This document shows positions 18,364-28,291 of a stretch of 64,000 bases of DNA, one piece after another. The stretch's first letter is position 1. Each line of letters begins with the position of its first letter. The notes under the pieces are model-generated. The model did not search any database. It saw only the letters and a program-made list of their open reading frames with translations, and was not told the DNA's origin. The stretch lies in NCBI RefSeq assembly GCF_003286085.1, contig NW_020825389.1:1-64000 (forward strand), read 5' to 3'. A program made the position numbers and the translations under genes. This DNA comes from Drosophila persimilis (lineage: Eukaryota > Arthropoda > Insecta > Diptera > Drosophilidae).

Positions 18364-19803
18364 TTTTTTTTTTCGATGTAATTAGATGCGCGTGCACGCC
18401 TACGATGCGCACACTCGCCCGCCAGCTTTGCTACTGGCGGAGTTTATTTCCAGCTTTTCTTATTACCATAACTTCGGCAATTTACATTTAAGCTTAACTA
18501 ACAACAATAATGTTCTTTTGAATTTTTGCGGGCAATTGACATTAACATTACATTAACATTAACATCTACAGACATGTTTACATTCTATTAGTATTACAGT
18601 CTGGTAGCCCTATTTTGACATTCGCAATAATTGACGTACATTTATACAAACAGGTGGTCACAAAGAGATAAGTATTGGACAAATTGCAACATTAATGACA
18701 TTTATAGGCTAATTTAATTCTATTTATTTTCTATTTCAGGTACTGGAGGATCATCGTCGTCGTCTGGAGCAGTGTGGATGGCACAGGGCGCATCCGCCTC
18801 AGCGCTGGATGTGCACGTGTGTGTGATGCAGCAGATCGCGCATCTGCGGCATCAGAATTGGCAGAGGCTGGATCCAGGAGTTGGCGTGAATGGAGATGGT
18901 GTTTGGCGAGCGACTCTGGTCCGGCCGCCCACGTTGCCTCTACCTGGAGAACTGGAGATTGACACTGGTCCGGCCAATCGGGGTGCGTTGGCCAGTGGAA
19001 ATGGCCGCAGTGAAGATGGACGCAAATGAGTGCGGATTGGCTGCATCCGAGTGGCTGCTGGTCCGGCCACCCAGGATGCACTGTCGATGTGGATGTAGAT
19101 GGAGCGCTGGCCATTGTCGTCTGTATTGGCTGGCCTCGTCGTTGGATTGCCGCTGCTGTTTTGTGATGGTGGTGGCGTGACGTCACGGCCATCGGTTGCT
19201 GGCAGCGTTGTCGGAGGGGCGTCCAAATTGAGCCCAACTTGCAACAAAATGTTGCAGTTGGTGGCGAGGCAGGTACTGGAGAGGCTGATCTGTGAGTGTA
19301 TTGACAGGTAAGTGTGATTAGTAAAAGTATTGGCTATTTTGTGTTGATGCGTGAATTGATGTTTTTTCTTCTTTTTAGCGGCAGTCTGGATGTTGATGGC
19401 GACGACGATAGGGCCTTCAAATTTCGCCCATTTGGCAGGAATTGGATGGCGAATTTGGTGTGGCAGCTGCTGAAGAGGCAGCTCTATCGGAGGCATGGCA
19501 GGTACATATGTTTTGAGTGAGTTTGGATCATTTTGTGTTGAAGTGTGTATTGACGTCATTTTGGTTTGTTTACAGTGGCTGCTCTGGACCTGTGCGGTGG
19601 ATTGTCAGGAGCGTCGTCAATGAATTCCAGGAATGTCGTCAAATTAGCAGCAAAAGTTTGGTCTATTTGTCGTGGCATCTGCTGGTGGGGCAGCTCTGTC
19701 GATGGCGTGGCAGGTGAGTACGTATTGAACATTTTTCATGATTATGTGAGTTGATGTTTCCATCTGTTTTTAGTGGCTGCCTCAGGACCGACTTTTCGGC
19801 TCA
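18364..19803 (-). other. 3' region of U4 with three antisense intron-like modules
   Basis: The acceptor ends at 18739. GT-AG segments lie at 19308-19378 (71 nt), 19502-19575 (74) and 19714-19773 (60), separated by blocks of 123 and 138 nt. The 123-nt block starts like the second block of U3 and U5 but ends like their third (GGCATGGCAG then GTACATATG). It is thus a fusion of two modules, as expected from unequal exchange. The 235-aa sense ORF at 18852-19559 is not conserved in full. Confidence 0.75.
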
Positions 19804-22800
19804 TCAAAAGTAGTCAGAGTAGTAGCTATCGTAGTCGTCTAGGATATCCGCTATCTCGTCGTCAACTGAATCGTCGTCCGTCCACTGGTCGTCGCCATCG
19901 TCGCTGAGTGCTTCGCAGTCCATATCAGAGTCCTCCGATACGGCTGCGGCGTCAGGTTGTGAATTGGCGGCGGGCCTTGTAGGTGTTGGTGCTGCTGCTG
20001 GTGCTGCTGCTGGTGTCTGTGTTGGCGGATTGGCCACTGCTGAGCCACTGCCCTTTGACTCCGTCAGGCTTGCAATTAATGTGGTAAGTTCTTGCAGTTT
20101 TTTTTCTAAGTTTTCAATTTTGACGGCGTACTCTTTTAGGAGTCCCACACACTTGCCATCGCATTGGATGGCTGGCTGCTGCTGATGCTGGGGAGTTTTT
20201 GGCGTCTGGAAACGATTTGGAGTTGGCTGCACCCGTTGATCGCGCTGGCATTGGCGCCCCTTGGCCTGTGGCTGGGAATGATGGCCGCGATGCTGGTGCT
20301 GCTGCTGGTGCTGCCGACCCAAATTGTGTCCGCGCTGCTGCTGTTTTTGTTTATGTTGCTGCTGCTGCTCTTCCCTTAGATTTTGCTGGAACTTGGCCAA
20401 ATGATTTTCGGCCGGATTGGCTTGCGCACCTCGGCTATACAAGGGCCTGCGGGTGGTGGGCGTTGCTGCTGCAGCTGGTGTTGGTGCTGGTGCTGCTTTG
20501 GCCCCCTGTCTGCCGCTTGAATGCTGCTGTTGCTGTTGGTGTTGTGGCCGCTTCTTTTGAGATGACTGCTGTTGCTTGGGGGCGGGAATATGAGGCTGCT
20601 GTTGTTGGGAAGGACGACGACTGCTCGTCGGCTGTTGCCGTTCTGCCGCTCGTGGCTGCTGCTGCTGCTCAGCATTCCCAGACCGCAACACCCTGCTGTA
20701 GGAGGGCCTGCCATTGCCTCTGGTGCCTGTGTTTGCTGTCTGCTGTTGTTGTTGCTGGGATTGGGATTGGCGACTCGGCTGCTGAGTTTGTGGGCGTTGT
20801 TGGTCAGTTGGCTGCTGTGGCTGCTGGCGTTGCTGTTGGTACTGCTGCCTTTGCTGCTCAGCGATGAGCCGGTTTGCCCTTAGATGGCTGCGGGCCTTTT
20901 TGTAGGCGGGACAACCCTTGTAGCAGCTCACGTGCTTGCCGCTACAATTGGCGCATTTGGGATCCTCCTGCCTGGGTTTCCTGCATGCTGTTGTGGGGTG
21001 ATCTCCTGCGCATTTCATGCACTTGTATGGCCGTCTGCAATAGTTTTTGGTGTGCCCAAACTCCTGGCACCGATGGCATTGTGCTGGATCGCGTGGCTTG
21101 GCCTGTCTCACTATGGAGACGCATTGATTGGCCAGGTTTTTAATGTCCAGAATTGCCTCATGGCCGCCATCCGCCTTGGGCTGAATCTCCACCTCAAAAA
21201 TGTTTAGAGGCCTCCCATTGAAACGGTGTTTTAATCCTCGGATAAACCGGGTGGTGTATCCGAGCCGTTCCAGCTCCTCCGTTATCCAGCTGCTGGGAGT
21301 AGTATGATGTAAATGACGCACTATTACACGATAGCCCCTTTCACTGCGCGGCTGGTGTGTGTGCAGATGGGTGCTGTCTTCAGCTAGGGCGTTCTGGATG
21401 GCGTTGTATGTTAAAATGTCGTCGCAGTGGACTCTGAGTCCACTGTTGGCCATCGATTTCGTCGTGAATTTCCCCACATTTGGATTTATTGTCAATTTGT
21501 TAATCAGGGGTATAATTGCAGGCACCAGGGGCAGGAAGATTGTTGGGACCTTGGTGCTGCGTAATGACTGTTGGACTGGCGTTATATTTATGCTAATGTC
21601 TGGCTGATGTTGCGGCTGATGGTTGACCGTTTCCATCTGTTGGCTTTCAGCCTCTATCCTTTGGGGCTCCCTATGTTGGACCTCCGGAACCGGAACCACA
21701 CTATTTGACGGTGTGCGTATTTGCCCAGCATCTGACTCCATCTGCCGGGTCTCATGATGCAGCCTTTTCGCGAATTGGCTCTTGAACATGGGCGTGTCCA
21801 GAGTGAGGCAGGTGAAGTCATCGTCTTCTGTATCCGTTTCGATCGCCGCGCATCTTCTTTTGAGCGGCGAGCGAAACGAATTTGTAGTCAATTTATCCTT
21901 TGCTATAGGGGTAATGGGCAGGGGCGAGGGCATTTCATTGGCCAGTAGCGGGGGAACGCTAATTAGCCATTCCTTTACCAGTTGTGTTCTGGTACTAGGC
22001 CTTGTCTGTATGTTATGCTCGTCCGCCTGAGTCAGAGTAGGCAGCAAGCATTTTCTGCTTCTGCTAGAATTATTGCGTTCAGCTGTCGTCAAACTTTGTT
22101 GCTGTTGCTGGTCATTGTTTTTCTTTATGCCGTTTACAGTTTCGGCATAAGTCAGTGTGTTTGTCTTTGCTTTGTTATTGGCGTAGGTCAGGCTAGCTTC
22201 GTTCTTGTATGTGTTTGTGTTTTGGTTCGGCGGGAGAGAGCAAGCATCTCTCTTTTTGTCATAAGTGTGTGAGTGCATGTTTGGCGGCAAACGCTTTGGG
22301 GCTTGATGTGACGAGCCTCCGTTTTGATTGTGCGCCAAGGGTTCGGCTGCCGAGAGAGCGCAAGCGTCGCTCTCTCTGATGCTTGTGTGAGTTGTTTGAT
22401 TGTTATTGTTTTCGCTAATGTTTTGGCGCGAAAACATATGGGCATAACATTTGTTCTTGTTTTGTTTATGTGCACTTAAATGCTCTTTTGTTAGTGCGAA
22501 AGCGCCGCTATTTTTGGAACCCGTTGCACTTTCGCTGGGGGCTATTTTTGTCTGCGTGTTTGTACGTGTATTTGATGGCGGTTTTTCTTGTATGTTGGCG
22601 TCTGTTTTTGGTGGGATTGGCGGGTATTTTCTAACATATAAGCCCCTGTCCACGAAACGACGCTCGAACTCCAGCACCGTAGCTCCCAAGGAGCTCAGGG
22701 TACTCTCTGGCGAGTCCGTCTCCAACTCAGCCAGATCCGCATCCCCCTCTGAGTCGAACATTGGTTCGAAGAGGGAAGCATTTGCGGAGGGGTTCCCTCC

Positions 22801-22935
22801 CAGGGGCCTGGTCATTATATCGGTAGCACTATTTTGAGTAACGCACTCACCACCCGCTTCGGCTCTTGCCGAGTTGTCCATAGCATCCATAACATCCATA
22901 TTATTGGTCGTCAGATTTGGAGCAAGTGCGTCCAT
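19804..22935 (-). CDS. gag: ORF1 Gag, short-class acidic C-terminus (U4)
   Basis: This Gag is 1,043 aa, the longest copy, and intact. It has the full-length insert (KAKTNTLTYAETVNG, with a private T-to-A change) and the NSATDIMT patch. Zinc knuckles are at about 619-673. From the stop up to about 22,064 it matches U5 in all frames I compared, including the shared variants METVNHQ, TEDDDF and EKKLQEL with SLTESKGSG. Beyond that point the two diverge (deletion state and 5' alleles differ). Confidence 0.9.
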   Translation of the reverse strand: MDALAPNLTTNNMDVMDAMDNSARAEAGGECVTQNSATDIMTRPLGGNPSANASLFEPMFDSEGDADLAELETDSPESTLSSLGATVLEFERRFVDRGLYVRKYPPIPPKTDANIQEKPPSNTRTNTQTKIAPSESATGSKNSGAFALTKEHLSAHKQNKNKCYAHMFSRQNISENNNNQTTHTSIRESDACALSAAEPLAHNQNGGSSHQAPKRLPPNMHSHTYDKKRDACSLPPNQNTNTYKNEASLTYANNKAKTNTLTYAETVNGIKKNNDQQQQQSLTTAERNNSSRSRKCLLPTLTQADEHNIQTRPSTRTQLVKEWLISVPPLLANEMPSPLPITPIAKDKLTTNSFRSPLKRRCAAIETDTEDDDFTCLTLDTPMFKSQFAKRLHHETRQMESDAGQIRTPSNSVVPVPEVQHREPQRIEAESQQMETVNHQPQHQPDISINITPVQQSLRSTKVPTIFLPLVPAIIPLINKLTINPNVGKFTTKSMANSGLRVHCDDILTYNAIQNALAEDSTHLHTHQPRSERGYRVIVRHLHHTTPSSWITEELERLGYTTRFIRGLKHRFNGRPLNIFEVEIQPKADGGHEAILDIKNLANQCVSIVRQAKPRDPAQCHRCQEFGHTKNYCRRPYKCMKCAGDHPTTACRKPRQEDPKCANCSGKHVSCYKGCPAYKKARSHLRANRLIAEQQRQQYQQQRQQPQQPTDQQRPQTQQPSRQSQSQQQQQQTANTGTRGNGRPSYSRVLRSGNAEQQQQPRAAERQQPTSSRRPSQQQQPHIPAPKQQQSSQKKRPQHQQQQQHSSGRQGAKAAPAPTPAAAATPTTRRPLYSRGAQANPAENHLAKFQQNLREEQQQQHKQKQQQRGHNLGRQHQQQHQHRGHHSQPQAKGRQCQRDQRVQPTPNRFQTPKTPQHQQQPAIQCDGKCVGLLKEYAVKIENLEKKLQELTTLIASLTESKGSGSAVANPPTQTPAAAPAAAPTPTRPAANSQPDAAAVSEDSDMDCEALSDDGDDQWTDDDSVDDEIADILDDYDSYYSDYF

Positions 22936-23160
22936 TTGATGGCCTGGTCCAGGTACTCAGTAGCTTGCTTTTCCTTCCTCTTTCCTCAGTTGGGTTTATT
23001 GGCTTCACTATTACGGCACGGTTACAGATGATTATATTGCATTATTTGCAATTATTTGGCACATATTGTTTATTTAGTTTCCATTTAATTTAGTCCCGGT
23101 TTAAACATGTATTTTAATACATTTAAAGTTCCACATAAAACAACAAAAAACACAAGTCAA

Positions 23161-25011
23161 TTTTTTTTTTTGATGTAATTAGATGCGCGTGCACGCCTAC
23201 GATGCGCACACTCGCCCGCCAGCTTTGCTACTGGCGGAGTTTATTTCCAGCTTTTCTCATTACCATAACTTCGGCAATTTACATTTAAGCTTAACTAACA
23301 ACAATAATGTTCTTTTGAATTTTTGCGGGCAATTGACATTAACATTACATTAACATTAACATCTACAGACATGTTTACATTCTATTAGTATTACAGTCTG
23401 GTAGCCCTATTTTGACATTCGCAATAATTGACGTACATTTATACAAACAGGTGGTCACAAAGAGATAAGTATTGGACAAATTGCAACATTAATGACATTT
23501 ATAGGCTAATTTAATTCTATTTATTTTCTATTTCAGGTACTGGAGGATCATCGTCGTCGTCTGGAGCAGTGTGGATGGCACAGGGCGCATCCGCCTCAGC
23601 GCTGGATGTGCACGTGTGTGTGATGCAGCAGATCGCGCATCTGCGGCATCAGAATTGGCAGAGGCTGGATCCAGGAGTTGGCGTGAATGGAGATGGTGTT
23701 TGGCGAGCGACTCTGGTCCGGCCGCCCACGTTGCCTCTACCTGGAGAACTGGAGATTGACACTGGTCCGGCCAATCGGGGTGCGTTGGCCAGTGGAAATG
23801 GCCGCAGTGAAGATGGACGCAAATGAGTGCGGATTGGCTGCATCCGAGTGGCTGCTGGTCCGGCCACCCAGGATGCACTGTCGATGTGGATGTAGATGGA
23901 GCGCTGGCCATTGTCGTCTGTATTGGCTGGCCTCGTCGTTGGATTGCCGCTGCTGTTTTGTGATGGTGGTGGCGTGACGTCACGGCCATCGGTTGCTGGC
24001 AGCGTTGTCGGAGGGGCGTCCAAATTGAGCCCAACTTGCAACAAAATGTTGCAGTTGGTGGCGAGGCAGGTACTGGAGAGGCTGATCTGTGAGTGTATTG
24101 ACAGGTAAGTGTGATTAGTAAAAGTATTGGCTATTTTGTGTTGATGCGTGAATTGATGTTTTTTCTTCTTTTTAGCGGCAGTCTGGATGTTGATGGCGAC
24201 GACGATAGGGCCTTCAAATTTCGCCCATTTGGCAGGAATTGGATGGCGAATTTGGTGTGGCAACTGCTGAAGAGGCAGCTCTATCGGAGGCGTGGCAGGT
24301 ACGTATGTTTTGAGTGAGTTTGGACCATTTTGTGTTGATGTGTGAATTGATGTTTTTACTCCTTTTAGCGGCAGCCTGAGGACTGGATGTTGTTGGCGAC
24401 GGCGATAGGGCCTTCAAATTTCGCCCATTTGGCAGGAATTGGATGGCGAATTTGGTGTGGCAGCTGCTGAAGAGGCAGCTCTATCGGAGGCATGGCAGGT
24501 ACATATGTTTTGAGTGAGTTTGGATCATTTTGTGTTGAAGTGTGTATTGACGTCATTTTGGTTTGTTTACAGTGGCTGCTCTGGACCTGTGCGGTGGATT
24601 GTCAGGAGCGTCGTCAATAAATCCCAAAATGTCGTCCAATTGGCATCAGATGTGTGGTGTTGATGACGGGGCAGCTGCTGGAGGGGCAGATCTGTCGGAG
24701 GCGTGGCAGGTACGTGTGATTATTTTGAGTTTTGTCCATATTTTGTTGGTATGCGAATTGACGTCATTTTTGGTTTGTTTCAGTGGCTGCTCTGGACCTG
24801 TGCGGTGGATTGTCAGGAGCGTCGTCAATGAATTCCAGGAATGTCGTCAAATTAGCAGCAAAAGTTTGGTCTATTTGTCGTGGCATCTGCTGGTGGGGCA
24901 GCTCTGTCGATGGCGTGGCAGGTGAGTACGTATTGAACATTTTTCATGATTATGTGAGTTGATGTTTCCATCTGTTTTTAGTGGCTGCCTCAGGACCGAC
25001 TTTTCGGCTCA
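23161..25011 (-). other. 3' region of U5 with five antisense intron-like modules
   Basis: This is the fullest module set. The acceptor ends near 23536. GT-AG segments lie at 24105-24175 (71 nt), 24299-24368 (70), 24499-24572 (74), 24710-24783 (74) and 24922-24981 (60), with intervening blocks of 123, 130, 137 and 138 nt. The 137-nt and 138-nt blocks begin identically (TGGCTGCTCTGGACC) and diverge after GGAGCGTCGTCAAT, so they are two alternative module types occurring together here. CRE-like TGACGTCA occurs in the third and fourth introns and in the first exon block. Confidence 0.78.
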
Positions 25012-28000
25012 TCAAAAGTAGTCAGAGTAGTAGCTATCGTAGTCGTCTAGGATATCCGCTATCTCGTCGTCAACTGAATCGTCGTCCGTCCACTGGTCGT
25101 CGCCATCGTCGCTGAGTGCTTCGCAGTCCATATCAGAGTCCTCCGATACGGCTGCGGCGTCAGGTTGTGAATTGGCGGCGGGCCTTGTAGGTGTTGGTGC
25201 TGCTGCTGGTGCTGCTGCTGGTGTCTGTGTTGGCGGATTGGCCACTGCTGAGCCACTGCCCTTTGACTCCGTCAGGCTTGCAATTAATGTGGTAAGTTCT
25301 TGCAGTTTTTTTTCTAAGTTTTCAATTTTGACGGCGTACTCTTTTAGGAGTCCCACACACTTGCCATCGCATTGGATGGCTGGCTGCTGCTGATGCTGGG
25401 GAGTTTTTGGCGTCTGGAAACGATTTGGAGTTGGCTGCACCCGTTGATCGCGCTGGCATTGGCGCCCCTTGGCCTGTGGCTGGGAATGATGGCCGCGATG
25501 CTGGTGCTGCTGCTGGTGCTGCCGACCCAAATTGTGTCCGCGCTGCTGCTGTTTTTGTTTATGTTGCTGCTGCTGCTCTTCCCTTAGATTTTGCTGGAAC
25601 TTGGCCAAATGATTTTCGGCCGGATTGGCTTGCGCACCTCGGCTATACAAGGGCCTGCGGGTGGTGGGCGTTGCTGCTGCAGCTGGTGTTGGTGCTGGTG
25701 CTGCTTTGGCCCCCTGTCTGCCGCTTGAATGCTGCTGTTGCTGTTGGTGTTGTGGCCGCTTCTTTTGAGATGACTGCTGTTGCTTGGGGGCGGGAATATG
25801 AGGCTGCTGTTGTTGGGAAGGACGACGACTGCTCGTCGGCTGTTGCCGTTCTGCCGCTCGTGGCTGCTGCTGCTGCTCAGCATTCCCAGACCGCAACACC
25901 CTGCTGTAGGAGGGCCTGCCATTGCCTCTGGTGCCTGTGTTTGCTGTCTGCTGTTGTTGTTGCTGGGATTGGGATTGGCGACTCGGCTGCTGAGTTTGTG
26001 GGCGTTGTTGGTCAGTTGGCTGCTGTGGCTGCTGGCGTTGCTGTTGGTACTGCTGCCTTTGCTGCTCAGCGATGAGCCGGTTTGCCCTTAGATGGCTGCG
26101 GGCCTTTTTGTAGGCGGGACAACCCTTGTAGCAGCTCACGTGCTTGCCGCTACAATTGGCGCATTTGGGATCCTCCTGCCTGGGTTTCCTGCATGCTGTT
26201 GTGGGGTGATCTCCTGCGCATTTCATGCACTTGTATGGCCGTCTGCAATAGTTTTTGGTGTGCCCAAACTCCTGGCACCGATGGCATTGTGCTGGATCGC
26301 GTGGCTTGGCCTGTCTCACTATGGAGACGCATTGATTGGCCAGGTTTTTAATGTCCAGAATTGCCTCATGGCCGCCATCCGCCTTGGGCTGAATCTCCAC
26401 CTCAAAAATGTTTAGAGGCCTCCCATTGAAACGGTGTTTTAATCCTCGGATAAACCGGGTGGTGTATCCGAGCCGTTCCAGCTCCTCCGTTATCCAGCTG
26501 CTGGGAGTAGTATGATGTAAATGACGCACTATTACACGATAGCCCCTTTCACTGCGCGGCTGGTGTGTGTGCAGATGGGTGCTGTCTTCAGCTAGGGCGT
26601 TCTGGATGGCGTTGTATGTTAAAATGTCGTCGCAGTGGACTCTGAGTCCACTGTTGGCCATCGATTTCGTCGTGAATTTCCCCACATTTGGATTTATTGT
26701 CAATTTGTTAATCAGGGGTATAATTGCAGGCACCAGGGGCAGGAAGATTGTTGGGACCTTGGTGCTGCGTAATGACTGTTGGACTGGCGTTATATTTATG
26801 CTAATGTCTGGCTGATGTTGCGGCTGATGGTTGACCGTTTCCATCTGTTGGCTTTCAGCCTCTATCCTTTGGGGCTCCCTATGTTGGACCTCCGGAACCG
26901 GAACCACACTATTTGACGGTGTGCGTATTTGCCCAGCATCTGACTCCATCTGCCGGGTCTCATGATGCAGCCTTTTCGCGAATTGGCTCTTGAACATGGG
27001 CGTGTCCAGAGTGAGGCAGGTGAAGTCATCGTCTTCTGTATCCGTTTCGATCGCCGCGCATCTTCTTTTGAGCGGCGAGCGAAACGAATTTGTAGTCAAT
27101 TTATCCTTTGCTATAGGGGTAATGGGCAGGGGCGAGGGCATTTCATTGGCCAGTAGCGGGGGAACGCTAATTAGCCATTCCTTTACCAGTTGTGTTCTGG
27201 TACTAGGCCTTGTCTGTATGTTATGCTCGTCCGCCTGAGTCAGAGTAGGCAGCAAGCATTTTCTGCTTCTGCTAGTATGTGTGTTTGTTTGTGTTTTGTT
27301 ATTGGCGTAGGTCAGGCTAGCTTCGTTCTTGTATGTGTTTGTGTTTTGGTTCGGCGGGAGAGAGCAAGCATCTCTCTTTTTGTCATAAGTGTGTGAGTGC
27401 TTGTTTGGCGGCAAACGCTTTGGGGCTTGATGTGACGAGCCTCCGTTTTGATTGTGCGCCGAGGGTTCGGCTGCCGAGAGAGCGCAAGCGTCGCTCTCTC
27501 TGATGCTTGTGTGAGTTGTTTGATTGTTATTGTTTTCGCTAATGTTTTGGCGCGAAAACATATGGGCATAACATTTGTTCTTGTTTTGTTTATGTGCACT
27601 TAAATGCTCTTTGGTAAGAGCGAAAGCGCCGCTATTTTTGGAACCCGTTGCACTTTCGCTGGGAACTATTTTTGTCTGCGTGTTTGTACGTGTATTTGAT
27701 GGCGGTTTTTCTTGTATGTTGGCGTCTGTTTTTGGTGGGATTGGCGGGTATTTTCTAACATATAAACCCCTGTCCACGAAACGACGCTCGAACTCCAGCA
27801 CCGTAGCTCCCAAGGAGCTCAGGGTACTCTCTGGCGAGTCCGTCTCCAACTCAGCCAGATCCGCATCCCCCTCTGAGTCGAACATTGGTTCGAAGAGGGA
27901 AGCATTTGCGGAGGGGTTCCCTCCCAGGGGCCTGGTCGATATGACGGCAGAACTTATTTGAGTAACGCACTCACCACCCGCTTCGGCTCTTGCCGAGTTG

Positions 28001-28059
28001 TCCATAGCATCCATAACATCCATTTTGTTGGTCGTCAGATTTGGAGCAAGTGCGTCCAT
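25012..28059 (-). CDS. gag: ORF1 Gag, short-class acidic C-terminus (U5)
   Basis: This Gag is 1,015 aa and intact. N-terminal variants are NKMDVMDA and the ISSAVIST patch; it has the large deletion state KTQTNTHTSRS and a private PNKHSHT change. Zinc knuckles are at about 591-646. Its C-terminal two thirds match U4. The combination of a U4-type C-terminal half with an N-terminal part in the deletion state of U3 and U6 marks it as recombinant at about 27,275. Confidence 0.9.
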   Translation of the reverse strand: MDALAPNLTTNKMDVMDAMDNSARAEAGGECVTQISSAVISTRPLGGNPSANASLFEPMFDSEGDADLAELETDSPESTLSSLGATVLEFERRFVDRGLYVRKYPPIPPKTDANIQEKPPSNTRTNTQTKIVPSESATGSKNSGAFALTKEHLSAHKQNKNKCYAHMFSRQNISENNNNQTTHTSIRESDACALSAAEPSAHNQNGGSSHQAPKRLPPNKHSHTYDKKRDACSLPPNQNTNTYKNEASLTYANNKTQTNTHTSRSRKCLLPTLTQADEHNIQTRPSTRTQLVKEWLISVPPLLANEMPSPLPITPIAKDKLTTNSFRSPLKRRCAAIETDTEDDDFTCLTLDTPMFKSQFAKRLHHETRQMESDAGQIRTPSNSVVPVPEVQHREPQRIEAESQQMETVNHQPQHQPDISINITPVQQSLRSTKVPTIFLPLVPAIIPLINKLTINPNVGKFTTKSMANSGLRVHCDDILTYNAIQNALAEDSTHLHTHQPRSERGYRVIVRHLHHTTPSSWITEELERLGYTTRFIRGLKHRFNGRPLNIFEVEIQPKADGGHEAILDIKNLANQCVSIVRQAKPRDPAQCHRCQEFGHTKNYCRRPYKCMKCAGDHPTTACRKPRQEDPKCANCSGKHVSCYKGCPAYKKARSHLRANRLIAEQQRQQYQQQRQQPQQPTDQQRPQTQQPSRQSQSQQQQQQTANTGTRGNGRPSYSRVLRSGNAEQQQQPRAAERQQPTSSRRPSQQQQPHIPAPKQQQSSQKKRPQHQQQQQHSSGRQGAKAAPAPTPAAAATPTTRRPLYSRGAQANPAENHLAKFQQNLREEQQQQHKQKQQQRGHNLGRQHQQQHQHRGHHSQPQAKGRQCQRDQRVQPTPNRFQTPKTPQHQQQPAIQCDGKCVGLLKEYAVKIENLEKKLQELTTLIASLTESKGSGSAVANPPTQTPAAAPAAAPTPTRPAANSQPDAAAVSEDSDMDCEALSDDGDDQWTDDDSVDDEIADILDDYDSYYSDYF

Positions 28060-28291
28060 TTGGTGGCCTGGTCCAGGTACTCAGTAGCTTGCTTTTTCTT
28101 CCTCTTTCAGTTCTTCCAGTTGGGTTTATTGGCTTCACTGAATTAAGGCACGATCACAGATGATTATATTGCATTATTTGCAATTATTTGGCACATATTG
28201 TTTATTTAGTTTCATTTAATTTAGTCCCGGTTGAAACATGTATTTTAATACATTTAAAGTTCCACATAAAACAACAAAAAACACAAGTCAC

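Larger units (their letters stand above)
18364..23160 (-). mobile_element. U4: complete gag-only telomeric retrotransposon (shortest)
   Basis: This element is 4,797 bp, with T10 at 18364-18373. It is the shortest complete element, because its 3' region has lost one repeat module relative to U3 and two relative to U5. Its 5' end meets U5 with the variant boundary CAA-T11 rather than CAC-T. Confidence 0.9.
23161..28291 (-). mobile_element. U5: complete gag-only telomeric retrotransposon (longest short-class copy)
   Basis: This element is 5,131 bp, with T11 at 23161-23171 followed by GATG (the usual C is missing at the boundary). It carries the largest number of 3' modules of any element in the window. 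Its gag 3' half is a near-exact copy of the corresponding part of U4. Confidence 0.9.
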
